Part shown: positions 48,635 to 60,097 of the stretch, one piece after another
How the letters are laid out: every line of letters begins with the position of its first letter
How positions within the stretch are numbered: position 1 is the first letter of the stretch
Source of the DNA: Paramecium sonneborni
Taxonomy: Eukaryota > Ciliophora > Oligohymenophorea > Peniculida > Parameciidae
Direction of reading: 5' to 3'
NCBI GenBank assembly: GCA_905182985.1
Contig: CAJJDN010000087.1
Span: 258,819 to 322,818 of the forward strand
Length of the DNA: 64,000 nucleotides
Made by a program: the position numbers and the translations under genes
Notes under the pieces: model-generated
The model's input: the letters and a program-made list of their open reading frames with translations, nothing else
What the model was told of the DNA's origin: nothing
The model's database searches: none

Positions 48635-49057
48635 ATGGAGAATAAGAATAAAATGAAGAAGAATCAAAAAATAAAATCAAGTAAAGAAATAATCAAAAAA
48701 AGAAAGTTAGAAAATTATATGAATAAAGAGTAAGATTAATTTATTGAGAATTATTGAGAGTCTATTCTAATTATCGAAATGTCTTTTTTAAGTTCGGTTT
48801 ATTTTAGTGTAAGCAAATAATTCAAAATAGATGTCTATAGATATTAATAAACCTCTTTAAGATTCAATGATTGTCTTTTGTTCTTAATTAAGATCTAATA
48901 GTATTTATTTAGACATTTCATCAATTCTATTGAGATATTATTATATTAAGATTCTTATATATTAAATGGCAATATAGATTTTCTTAATTTTGAAATTTAA
49001 AAATAGATTTTATTCAATATTTTTTTTAGATTTAAGTATAACATTAACATTATTTGA
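48635..49057 (+). CDS. Hypothetical small protein, 123 aa
   Basis: Three exons with introns 48730-48758 (29) and 48809-48830 (22), each bridging a TGA or frame break; length divisible by three. The N-terminus is very basic (MENKNKMKKNQKIKSSKE, IIKKRKLENYMNKE) followed by amphipathic helices (NDCLLFLIKIQQYLFRHFIN, SIEILLYQDSYILNGNIDFL). The basic tail plus three-helix pattern is reminiscent of a histone-fold protein, but this is only an impression. Encoded just upstream of the voltage-sensor gene on the same strand. Confidence 0.5.
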
Positions 49058-49278
49058 TATATGTAATTATGTATTTCATTAATTGGTATAAGATTTTGAT
49101 AATTCATAATTAAGGAACTCAATCTAAAATTAAGATAACTTTTAAAGTCTTAGTTATTAAGTCGAATGATGATAGAGACAGATTGAGATATAGTTTGAAT
49201 TCATAGTTTATGATATTATAAATAATATAAACTAATTATTAGATGAACTATTGCAAACACATAATTACAACAATTAGG

Positions 49279-49873
49279 ATGAGCAAATTTTACATTGTAT
49301 TTTCTATCCTTTAAGTCATTTTATCTCTAATTCTTTTAATCTATGTATGATATATATACAACTAGATTATAACAGATCCAATTAGAAAGTACTTTATCAC
49401 TTTTGATTACTTTAGTTTACATCAATCGATAGTTGTCTAAGCAGAAGTGATATTAACATTAGCCATCCTTATAGATATTTCATTACGTATAATAGCTGAA
49501 AAGAAAGTACTATTATTTATTTAATATTCTTAAGTTATTCTTTAAGGACAGATGGAATCTAATAGATATAGGATCTTTTCTTCTTATTCTGATTTTACTT
49601 CTTGTATTCTATTCAATAAAAAAGTATAATAAAATTGATAAAATAAAGTGAATTAGCTGCTATTATTGATGATGTGATTGGATTGATTGTTATTATCTCA
49701 AGATACATTGTACAAATAATTCGATTAGTTCTATTAATTAAATAGTAAGAAATCTCTTAAATAGATCACATAAGGTTAAACAACTCCAATAAATTGATGA
49801 TATTAAATTTGAATAGGTAGATAAATAAACTGAGGAAAGCACTGTTAAATAATAAGCTGATGTAAATTTATGA
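49279..49873 (+). CDS. Voltage-sensor-domain-only membrane protein (Hv1/TMEM266-like)
   Basis: Predicted 166 aa, five exons; introns of 21, 28, 25 and 20 nt, all needed to keep frame. Four hydrophobic segments are visible: S1 FYIVFSILQVILSLILLIYV; S2 AEVILTLAILIDISLRIIAE with an acidic start and a basic end; S3 WNLIDIGSFLLILILLLVFY with the conserved Asp; S4 VIIISRYIVQIIRLVLLIK-like sequence carrying spaced Arg/Lys. No pore helices follow; a Gln-rich charged tail (QLQQIDDIKFEQVDKQTEES) ends the protein. This is the layout of proton-channel/TMEM266-type voltage sensors. The same frame extends upstream of this Met to about 49072 without a stop, so a longer N-terminus is possible. Confidence 0.65.
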
Positions 49874-49950
49874 GAAATATCACACATTCATTTTAATCAA
49901 ATATTTCTTTATTTTCTATATCAAACTTGTTATTATTATTACCATATTAT

Positions 49951-51281
49951 ATGTTTAGAAATAAAAGACCTTCACGTTTGCAGTTACCTGATTCCATAGA
50001 CAAATTATCAACTCCAGCCATCTTCTCTTAAAGAACACCAATTTCATTAAAAAATCCAATATCTTCTCCTATTATGCATAGGATCAAATCTTTTTAGATT
50101 ACTACACATCGCAAATTACCAGAAAATAGTTTTGCTTTTGATGATCTTGTTAAAACACCATTTGATGAAGAAATCATGAGTAATCTATCTAAGTAACTCA
50201 GGATTTAAACACAGAAGTACTGCCAATCAGCATTTACGATTAGAATCCATCTACAAATTTGTTTATGAAAAGAAACTCCGTGGAGCCACTAAATATCATA
50301 TTAATCCTAAATCTCATTAATAAGCTTTACCTGTTCCAAATGGTTCAATAAGCATTATGTTAAATAAATAAAAAAAAGATTAAGGTTTTAGCATTTCCTA
50401 ATTTAAAAAGAAGATTCCTCCTAAGTCTAAATTTAAAATGAAATGGAAAACTATTTAATGGATATTATTGAATCGAAAAGATGCAATTGAATAAATCTTT
50501 TCTAATTACTAAAAAATTATTCAAAAAGCAAAGGATAAAAAAGATGGAATGAATAAAGAAGAGTTTTCTGAACTATTGAATTCTGTTTAATTGGGAGCAG
50601 ATAGAAACCTTGCTGAAAAATTATTTTATGTTTTTGATGAAGATTAAAGTGGTACAGTTGATTATAAAGAATTAATTGTTGGTTTAGAAGTCTTAAAGGA
50701 TGATACTATAGAGGAGAAATTAAAAAGTAACATATTTTGTAACACATTAAGTTTTCTTTGATTTGTGTGATCTTGATGGATCAGGGAAGATAAGTGAGAA
50801 GGAAATATTTAATGTGTTAAAATCTAATATTGTATCTGAAAGTGATAAATATCAATTAAGATAAAGTATTAAAGAAATGATTAAAAATTGTGATTCGAAT
50901 GGCGATGGAGAATTGGACAAATAAGAAATTTTAGTTGCAGCTAGTAATAATGCAGTGTTAAGAAGATTGTTAGAATAAACAATTTCAAATGTGAAAAGAA
51001 TTGATACAATAATTTAAAATGATTTAGAAGAACCTTTTCATTAATTTGTACCAGCTACAGCTCATTTTGTATAATAAAAAGAAGGAATTCATTTTCCTAC
51101 TCAATAAAAAATATTAAATATGATATAGGAAATGGAATCTGTAATATAATTATTATTTAAATAGATTCATGAAACAGCTAGAGAATATATTACACCTAGA
51201 AATAAACACAATTCTTTTTAAAATAATCATATTTATTAAGGATTATAAGAGACTAAAAACTTAGAGGATTCTGAAAATTGA
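49951..51281 (+). CDS. EF-hand Ca2+-binding protein, 427 aa
   Basis: Three exons; introns 50193-50214 (22) and 50727-50751 (25). N-terminal ~160 residues are Ser/Pro/Lys-rich without a kinase domain. From about residue 165 an EF-hand module begins (LNRKDAIEQIFSNYQKIIQK). Three canonical 12-residue loops are present: DEDQSGTVDYKE (about 221), DLDGSGKISEKE (about 257) and DSNGDGELDKQE (about 298), each with acidic residues at positions 1, 3, 12 and Gly at 6. The helix ahead of them (MNKEEFSELLNSV) lacks a good loop. The C-terminus is Gln/Asn-rich. Likely a Ca2+ sensor of the centrin/calmodulin superfamily acting through its N-terminal extension; partner unknown. Confidence 0.88.
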
Positions 51282-51301
51282 TTTACTTAATGTATATAAA
51301 A

Positions 51302-52066
51302 TCAGCAACAAGTATTATTTTTTTATTTATTTAATTAAGTATTTTCTAATTTTTATTCCTCCTTTGATTTATTTAATTTTTTGTTAATTTTAATTCCATA
51401 ATTCTAAAATTAAATATTCAAATTTACTTCTTTACTAGGATCAATATCTCCAGAATTAACTTTTTCTATAATTTTTTTAGTCAAATTTTCAAACACCAAA
51501 TTGACATTTAATCCAGTTTTAGCAGAAGTCTCGTAATACTCAAAATTATACTATTTAGCAAACTGCATTCCCTCTTTTTACGACACTTGACGTCTTTGTT
51601 ACTTAATCAATATATACTATTCTTCAAGATCTGTTTTATTTCCCAATATAATGAGTTCAATATCATCACAAGCATAACTTTGTATTTTCTCATACCATTA
51701 AACTAATCCTTAAAATGATAATCTGCTTGTAACATCAAAAACAAGAATTCCTCCAATTGCTCTTAAAATTTATGGTATCATACCCTCTATAAAAAGAACG
51801 AGTCAAAGAACGAAAAGACTCTTATCCTGCAGTGTCCCAAATATGTAGATTCACATTTTGATCCATTATTCTAATTTCTCTAGAGCCAAAACCTATACCA
51901 ATTGTAGTATCATGAGCATTTTTGAATCTTTAATCCGTAAATTATAATAGCAGACAACTTTTACCCACATCTAACAAATATTAGCATAATTTAATATACT
52001 AGTATCTCCTACAATTATGATTTTAAAACAAAGCATTTAATATAAATTATTGGAATAGTTCATCAT
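51302..52066 (-). CDS. Rab-family small GTPase (Rab2/4-like)
   Basis: Predicted 237 aa; introns 51971-51999 (29) and 51762-51783 (22) fall inside the P-loop and after FYRG. Motifs: VGDTNVGKSCLLLQFTD, TTIGIGFGSREI switch I, [20 protein letters not shown] switch II, LVFDVTSRLSF, LGNKTDLEE, YYETSAKTG, and a C-terminal CC for double geranylgeranylation. Similarity is closest to the Rab2/Rab4/Rab14 group, so a role in membrane traffic is expected. The chosen start (MMNYSNNLYQML) is the in-frame one. An out-of-frame ATG just upstream would give MGYDELFQ, which resembles true Rab2 N-termini; joining it would require one base less in the T-run before KIII. Lies 44 bp downstream of the P4-ATPase-like gene's stop. 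Confidence 0.9.
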
Positions 52067-52110
52067 ATCCCATCCTAATACTAAATAATCAATAATAATA
52101 TATTTCATAA

Positions 52111-55100
52111 TCATTTTTGTAATAAATTGTCTTATGACATATTAATCTGATCCTAACTTGTTTATTCTATCATTATTGATTATTCCAATCCTTTAGTTTA
52201 CAATTATTTGGTGTCTACTACTTAGGATTATTTTTATTCTTAAGGTTTTTGTTTTGGTTCTTCTTCGATTTCTTCCTTCTCTTCATAATAGTGTATCATT
52301 CTAATCAATTATGAATCAGAAACTGTCTCAAATTATTAAAGAATGATAGTAGGGGTCAAAGAAATGCAAGAAAGGAAAATAATTATAAAAACACTCTTTA
52401 CACTGTCTAAAATTGATTCCAAATGATGAATATATTATGGTATGCTTGTACTCCATGTTTCAGATGAACAAGTTGTAAATAATACTAATACACATAATGT
52501 AACGTTGAACATGATCACAACTCTAAGTTATAAATAAAAATATTTACATTTATTCTTTAGATAAAGTGCTTAAATAAAGAATTGGTTGCATTTGTGTAGT
52601 CAAAAGAACAGTCAAATATGAGACAAGGGAAATGTAATAGAATCCTTCGATGATACCTTCTTGATTGTTTGCATATTATAAAATCTAAAAACAGATATAA
52701 ATTATGTTACTGTAGCAGGTAAATAAAAAATGATAAATCCTTAATACACAGAGTCAAAGAAGATTAGGAATAATTTCTTTTTGTTGAAATAGTAATCTCT
52801 TTAACATTTGATGAATTCACTAGCAAACATTCTAATGACTCGATGATTAACATCAGAATAGAATGAAAAGACCAGAAATCCATATAGTGGTGTAAAATAG
52901 GTTTAGAACATAAAATGGAAACTGGTAGTGAAAAGTTGTGTGCTTGAATAACCATTAAAGAAGGAAAAGAAGAATTCACACATTGTAATGAGGAAACCTT
53001 TATATAGGATAAATAACAAGAATCCAGCAGTTCTAACATGGGTTTATCTAGCATGAGTCAAGATTAGTTTAGACAACCCATCTAAATTAACTAATTCAAT
53101 ATGACTCATAGCTGAAAATAATGATGGATTTTTAACAGTTTGGGATTGTACACTTGCTCTAATAGTGTTTACTTTACATAAGCATAGATCTTAATCATGA
53201 AGACCTACAGAAACAATTGCTTAATTTTTTGATTAATCTTTTTGGAAGGTCATAAGTTATTCAATTTATACTTTATTGAGATCATGAAAGACAACAAAGG
53301 ATGCTATCATAATTACCTCGTAGAATTAAGATCGTAATTCTCCATCTGATAATGCTTATTCTAAGACTTCTTGATTGATTATTAAGGTAATGAATTTATC
53401 ATCTATCTTATACAAATTATCAAAAACTTTGAATTCTCTTGTTGATTATTTAAATAATGGTACAGCTTAACTTTTAACACTAGTCATTTCATTATGTAAA
53501 TCATCTTTTGTAAATTCTACACATTCCATATATTATTTCAAATATTGTAGAGTTTGATCTCTTTCTACATCTCTAATGAAAAACCATTATCTGATTATAG
53601 CTAAATTCAAATCCAATATTAAATGAAAATTATGATGGGCAACCGTCTAAAATTAGAATACTCCACAAGGTTTTATTTAAGTCATCAGTTATTCCTCTGC
53701 AAATGGAGATAATTAAATATATTTCCTTTTAAATGCTGATGATCCTAATTATTTGTATAATTTTTAGAATTCCTCTTCTTAAAATGTATATTCAAATATA
53801 GCTTTTCCTTACATAAATTATGATAATTATGGATGTTCTTTACATAAAGTACTTTCAATGTCTGCCTACAACACCCATATATATCTTTTACTATTCATCT
53901 TTTCAAAGAGTTCTCTATCTTTTTTTATTCTATCTTATAATTACTGTAAATCTGATGCTTCTTCATCATCTGATTCTAAATCCTTCTCTTCTAATAATGG
54001 CATCTCATATAAATAAGCATCCCATTATTCAGTATTAACAATCAATTTTATCGAGTAACTTCTCAATACTTCTTTCGGTAGTAAAATACTTCTTTGATTA
54101 TCATCATATGAAAATTGTACACATTCACCTAATTGACAATATTTTTAAATAGCTAATTAAGTAGAATTCAAAGTTTTAAATGGTAATGTTAATAATGCTC
54201 TTTCAAATACAAATGTACTTCTTTCTTTATCATCACATTATGCATCATATTCTAGATCAATTTATTCAAAGGCTGTAGATTGATTAACTTATATTTGATC
54301 ATCCATGATTTCTTTATTTGGTTTAGGTTCATATCCTTATAATTTAACATCATCATTATTTTTTTCATTATCTTTCTTTTCTCCTTAAGGTCCTCCTAAT
54401 AGAGTAGCTTTTCCTACTCTTAATTTAGGTTCATTAAGAACTTAACCATAATTAACAAATTTAGTATTAGCTAGATTATCTAATGCAACATAACTATTTA
54501 ATTTAGTTAATAATCCAGATCTTTAAGGATCCATTCCTATGTCACCATTAACTTTTTATCTTGCTAACAATAAGAATATAGGTCTAAAGACTTCTACAAA
54601 TATAGGAACAATATTGCTAAAGATAATTAATCTATCAATTAATAAAGATATAAAATTATAATTGCTTTATTCTCTAATGTAAATATGTTTATCTTTATTA
54701 TTACTACTCCAAATAGATCCAGCTATTGAAAATGTGATTGCCAATACAATGGCTATTCCAATACTGAAGAATTCAGAATTTAGAGGATTTAAATATAATG
54801 GTAAATTAAATGATAAGGCTTCTCTTAAATATTTTTGGTGTGTTGAAGAATGAAGCAAAACACCAATCAATTAAGGTGATTCTACTATTCCATTTTCATT
54901 GACTAATTAATCCTGATTTAATTAAACATCAATAGGTTCTACTAAATCTAATCTTAATCTAGCTTTAGTATTATCTGAAAATATGGGTAATTGATTAAAT
55001 TCTAATTATCCATCAATATAAGTTAAGTCAGGTTCTAATAATTTTTGTGCAGCTACTTTAAAGGTTTTAACATCATCACCAAAATTAACTTAAGCATGTT

Positions 55101-56155
55101 CTTTACCATCAGCGCTTAGAATAATCATAGGTGCAGGAACTCTTTCACCTTTTTTAAGTTATACAATGCATCCAGGGAATAATCTAATAATAGTTCGAGT
55201 AGTAAATCGTTTTTATACAAAATCATAGACTGATACTAATTATCTATCGAATTTGAATTCTAATTCCAATTCTTATTTGTATACTTTATACCATAAAAAG
55301 GTAGGCAATGTTGCAAGTATCAGAATATAAATAATGAAAAATTAAAATTGCTTAATAAATAATGATAGAAAATTACATTAACTGACGTCATTGTATAATC
55401 AAGAATAGTAATGATTATAATAAATGGTAAAATAGGAGTCATGAATGCACGTTTTAATGACATTTTGAGAGCATTTTGAAATAAACTTCCTTTTTGTGTC
55501 AACATAGAAATTCCATAAAAATCTGTTTTAGTATCAGTTGATTGAATACCTATCTTCAATTATTGACTGAAGATAGTATCAACTAATTCATCTCTATTAT
55601 CTTAGCTAGCTGGAAATTATTCTGTAGTTCCCTTTCCAATAGGATGTACTGAGAATTCTAAACTATTTTCCATATTTTTTCCATCATATTTTTATATGAC
55701 ATCCAAAATACTTTCATCTTTCTTAGGAGTACTTTTTTATGATCGATTTGATTTTGATTTAATAAATACATCTCCTTCTTCTGGTGGTAATGGTTAATCT
55801 TCTGGATCTTCTAATTTCAATACTCCAGGATCATCATCATCTTCATCTTATTTATCATCAGGATTAAGAAATAAAGATTTAGCCATTGGAGTGACATATG
55901 TTGGATCAACTTTCAAACCTTATGCTGTTCCTGCTTCTTTACTAGTTTTGAATAACTTAGTAAAGTTGATTACAGGGCCATCTTCATTCACTTCTTAAGC
56001 TTCTTCATTGTTTATTTCTTGTTGTCTAACTTGTTTGTGTTTAAATCTGGTGGATATTTTTGGTTGAACTTTTGGAGGTGAATTATCTTCATCTTCATCA
56101 AAGGCAATAATATCTAATTATACATAATGTCTATACTATCATCTTCTTCAGCCAT
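52111..56155 (-). CDS. P4-ATPase-like protein without catalytic motifs (pseudo-flippase)
   Basis: Predicted 1,314 aa; introns 23 nt near the 5' end (start MAEEDD), 55351-55376 (26), 26 nt in the C-terminal membrane region and 52523-52547 (25); length divisible by three. Layout follows a lipid flippase: acidic N-terminus, two helices, actuator-like domain (LKKGERVPAPMIILSADGK near residue 320), two helices, large cytosolic region, then a six-helix block including ILYKGFLITMCEFFFSFFNG, a P4 hallmark. Yet no catalytic motif survives. The DGET loop reads VNFGDDVKTFK. The DKTGT site reads KFVNYGQVLNEPKLR near 552. GDGANDV reads SVGLHDQDLCLCK near 970. It therefore cannot form the phospho-Asp intermediate. 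Degenerate P4 domains occur fused to guanylate cyclases in alveolates, but no cyclase domain follows here. Confidence 0.85.
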
Positions 56156-56225
56156 CTATGTATTTTATATTTTTATTTTATTATAATCTTTTATATGCTA
56201 AGAATAAGAAGACTTTATTTATATA

Positions 56226-57154
56226 ATGTAATAATATCATAGAACCTTTAATTCAAAGGCTCCTGATCGTAATATTGCTGTACGTTCAACACTCAAACTT
56301 CCATAAATAAGGTAACATGTTCCAAAACCACAAAAGCATTGGAACCATGGATATTCCAACTAGATATTCTGAACATGTACGCAGATCTCGTTTCCATACT
56401 AAAGCCAAGACTTTTGTTAAACCAAAAGAACGTCCACAATTCAAACAATTCCCAACTGAAAAAACTATGCTTACTTTAGGATCACTTAATTCTCCAAGGT
56501 CTGAAGATGAAGGAGAATCCTCTGGCAAAAGTTTATTTTCTTTTCGCAGAACTCTTATTGACACATTATCATTACGTCAATCTAGAAGAACCAGCATTGA
56601 TAAAGATAAGTACAAAGACGAGATAAGATAAGAAAACATTCAAAATGATAAATCTTCTGACAAATAAGCTTTAGAAGAATTAAATTAAGATCCTACTCTA
56701 GAAGAAACTGAAATCAGACCAAAAAAAGAATCTTAATCTATTAGACCTAAAAATGAGAGTGTATCCTCCTAATTCACATAATTTACAGATGAAATTCACT
56801 CTGTTTGGGATAATATGGATTTGTATTTAAGAGGTCTTCAATTTGATGATTTTGATCATTAAAATCAATTACAATCATTTCTACTTTTATATAAAATGAG
56901 ATGTGGTGGCTTTCCAGTATCTCTTAATTTATATTTATTATTAGGGTGCAAAAGAGAATCTAGAAAATGAAGAGGTAATTAGAAGGGCAGTTGAATTTGC
57001 TAAAAGTAATCGACAAGTATTCAAGAAATATTTTCCTACCAAACAAGTTGTGTTTGAGAATGAGGAAGACTATACTTAAAATTATGATGTAAATGCCGAT
57101 GCAAATTTCAAAAAATTTTAAATTTATATTCAGAATTATAATCAACGATCATGA
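56226..57154 (+). CDS. Hypothetical protein, 291 aa, basic/acidic and probably disordered
   Basis: Three exons with introns 56312-56336 (25) and 56917-56944 (28). Starts MQQYHRTFNSKAPDRNIAVR. The middle is Ser/Arg/Lys/Glu-rich with no domain (RSRFHTKAKTFVKPKERP, SLFSFRRTLIDTLSLRQSRR). The last third is more structured and helical (WDNMDLYLRGLQFDDF, NEEVIRRAVEFAKSNRQVFK). Codon composition is noticeably richer in G/C and in CGN-type Arg than its neighbours, typical of a well-expressed gene. Divergent from the P4-like gene with 70 bp between ATGs; convergent with the ATG1-like kinase with only 10 bp between stops. No family recognised. Confidence 0.7.
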
Positions 57155-57164
57155 TATTTCTCAT

Positions 57165-59085
57165 TCAATAAATATATTAGTAATCAATTAAATAATATTC
57201 TTTCAATATAGTTTATGCATTCGTTTCTACTTAATTGCATTTTACTGCTGTTTAAGAATTGTTCAATATTTTAACTGTACTCTCCAACAAACTTTGCATA
57301 GTTGCACAACAAAAATGTAAAGAGCTAAATCTTAGCATTTTCATATCCCAAAATTATTTAATACAAATATTCTAAATTAACATAAATTTATTACGTTTAA
57401 TAAATTACAAACTTAAATGTTTGGCCAAATTGCAAAACTATATTGAATATTCAAAGTTATTGTTGAAAATATCCATGAATTCCATATCATTCATTATTAG
57501 AGTATAGTTTTCATTTAATCTTAGTTAGCATTCTTAGAAGCTATTAAAACTATCAAAATGAAGTTCTAAAATTTATTTTTCTATATTTTTAAATGTATCA
57601 CTTTATTTAAAGTTTTCAAATTCCTTCAATTCTAAATTATTTACATTTCCATCAACTAAACAACTTTTTAATTAAGTTGTTTTCATCATAATATTTTTTA
57701 AGATGATGAATTATAACTTATACACAGTAGTCTATTAAATAGTGACTTATTAAAAATCTAATAGTTAGATCCTAATTTATTTTAACAATAATATAAATTC
57801 AATCTAATTTTGAATGATTTATTTATTATTTTAGATTTAAAGTTCATCATTCTCACTTCTTTACTTAGTAAACCCTTTTTCTGTAAACATCTTATTACCA
57901 CTATTTCTAGTACTTTATGGTTGATTGCCAATGCTTATAGTTCGATCTTTTTTAAGTGTTTATGGTATCATCATAGTTTTGCTATGTTGAAACAATTAAC
58001 GAATCTCTTATTTAGGTGAATCTACTTTAGATAAAAGTTCTTTTTAGTTTATTTTTTATTTATTGTAAATTTAAAGAGGAGATTTGGTTTGTGGAGGCGA
58101 ATTCACAGCAACCAATTTAGTGTTGATGATAGAAGTATCAGATTCATTTTTAATTTACGAGGTTGAATACTGAGATTTTTATGATTTGGAATCCTATTCT
58201 TTAATAAGGAATTTATTTTCAAATAAAGGATGAGTAAATACTTGTTCCCATCCTAAACGTTTTGATTCTTCATATTGTAGACATCCTAAAATAAACTATT
58301 GTGACATGGGTGATATTTTTTTACCTAATAATAATTCATAGACAATAATAGATACTAAATTTTATATTTGTATTTCTTTGCTTATTTATTAAATCAAGAA
58401 TATCCATAACATTCCATGGAGTTCTACCTTCTATTAATTCATAATAAATTAACCCTATACTCCATACATCACATTTTGAAGTGTATTATTTTCTTAATAA
58501 TACTTATGGTGACATATACAATGGAGTTCCTGCTAATGAATTCATTAGATCTCCTTCTAAATGCTAAAATCGTTTCGCAAATCCAAAATCAGCTATTTTG
58601 AATATATTTTCAGAAGTAATTAGAATATTTGCAGGTTTCAAATCTCGATGAATGATTCCTCTCTTAAATGATTGTAAAATTCCTTTTAAAATTTGCATCA
58701 AAATTGGTAAAGCTTATTATTCATTTAAACATCCATTTCTCTTCATGTATTCTCTTAAATCTCCACCTGTGCATAATTCACTAATAATATAGCAATTATT
58801 TGGAGTTTGAACTACATCTATTAATTTTACTATATTTGGACAATCCAAATCTTTCATTATATCGATTTCTTTTCTTAGAGATTATTAATCACATTACAAA
58901 GGTACAACTTTAATAGCAACAACTTAACTTTTAATTTAAATTTCAATATACTTAGTATCAATATTCATTCCAACATATACAATTCCATATGAGCCTCGTC
59001 CTATTACAGCTTATTAACTAAATGTATAATTGAGAATCCTTTTATCAGGTTGAAGCTAAGATAATTGTTGAATTCGACTCTGCAT
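57165..59085 (-). CDS. ATG1/ULK-like serine/threonine kinase
   Basis: Predicted 629 aa; one 31-nt intron near the end of the kinase domain. Intact kinase: [11 protein letters not shown] glycine loop, VVAIKVV lysine, [13 protein letters not shown] near residue 142, [10 protein letters not shown] near 161, [32 protein letters not shown]. The APE Glu is Gln here (MSPQVLL). Insert and activation segment match the ATG1/ULK group, which starts autophagy. After a Ser/Lys/Gln-rich linker, the C-terminal ~200 residues are helical ([39 protein letters not shown]), as expected of the C-terminal MIT-type domain of ATG1 kinases. The frame is continuous from the kinase into this region. Confidence 0.82.
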
Positions 59086-59369
59086 GATCGTTAATTAAAT
59101 TAAATATCATAATTATTATATATTCAATTCTACTAACTTATTTTAAAATAGCATTTTCAATCATTTAAATAATCTAGGATGTTATCCCATAGGTTGGAAT
59201 AAGAATAATATCTGATTATGAATTTATTAGATAAGAATAATAAGGAATTGAGATGAATAAAAATAATTAAATTATTCTTATTCAAACTATTGATAATTGC
59301 TGCCAACTTTTAAAGGGATTTTACTAAATATTTCATTTCATCTGCTAGAAAGTGATAAGTAAAAATAAA

Positions 59370-59988
59370 ATGATAAACAATTAAGAACTCTCATTCTCTG
59401 AAGAATAGAATCAAATACAATCTAATCATTTACAATCAAGCAATATATAATAACAATCATCAGAATTGGTAAAGCCTTAAACTTAAGAAATAACATAACC
59501 ATAAGAAGACCTTCCTAATCCATCTTCATAAATTTAAGAAGGTTCTTAATGTTAAGATATCTCTTAAGATTAATAAATTAGTACATTGTCTCCATACATA
59601 ATAAAGTTATCAGATGCAAAATAATTATATAAAACTATGGCAATTAAAAAAGATAATGAAAATGTATTCAATAAAATAGCATCTACAACAATGGATTGTT
59701 TACCAATGAAACTATTTCATATTGGAACTAGAAGTCATTAAGGAAGTTTCATTAATGGAGATTAATGTGAAAGAATAATTGAAATCAAAACTATTGGTAA
59801 AAATATAATATTTTAAAATGATTCTTATGAATTAGCCATATTGGAATGGAAACCAAGGTATTCCATTTAATTTTATTTATAGAGCTGATGGAGTTAAACC
59901 TAATAATTCAGGAGAGTTATTAAAATAGGTGCAGAACTTATATCCAGATTTACTTTAAAAATATTATGATCAAATGAGAAAGGAATGA
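59370..59988 (+). CDS. Hypothetical protein, 197 aa
   Basis: Two exons, intron 59858-59882 (25 nt). First ~75 residues Gln/Ser-rich (IQSNHLQSSNIQQQSSE); the second half is structured (MDCLPMKLFHIGTRSHQG, IIEIKTIGKNIIFQNDSYEL) and ends in a charged helix (LYPDLLQKYYDQMRKE). No known domain identified; no membrane segment. A 284-bp gap separates it from the divergent kinase gene. Confidence 0.6.
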
Positions 59989-60097
59989 TTAATGTTATTT
60001 AACTTAGATTATTATCTTTATTATCTTCTTTAAAAATACTGATAACTATGTCTTAATATTATTAATTTGAATAACATTATTATTTTATTTATTTAAA

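Noticed and set aside
57165..57689. Separate small gene starting MMKTTQLKSC
   Set aside because: The frame continues without a stop from the ATG1/ULK-like kinase upstream, so it is that kinase's C-terminal region.
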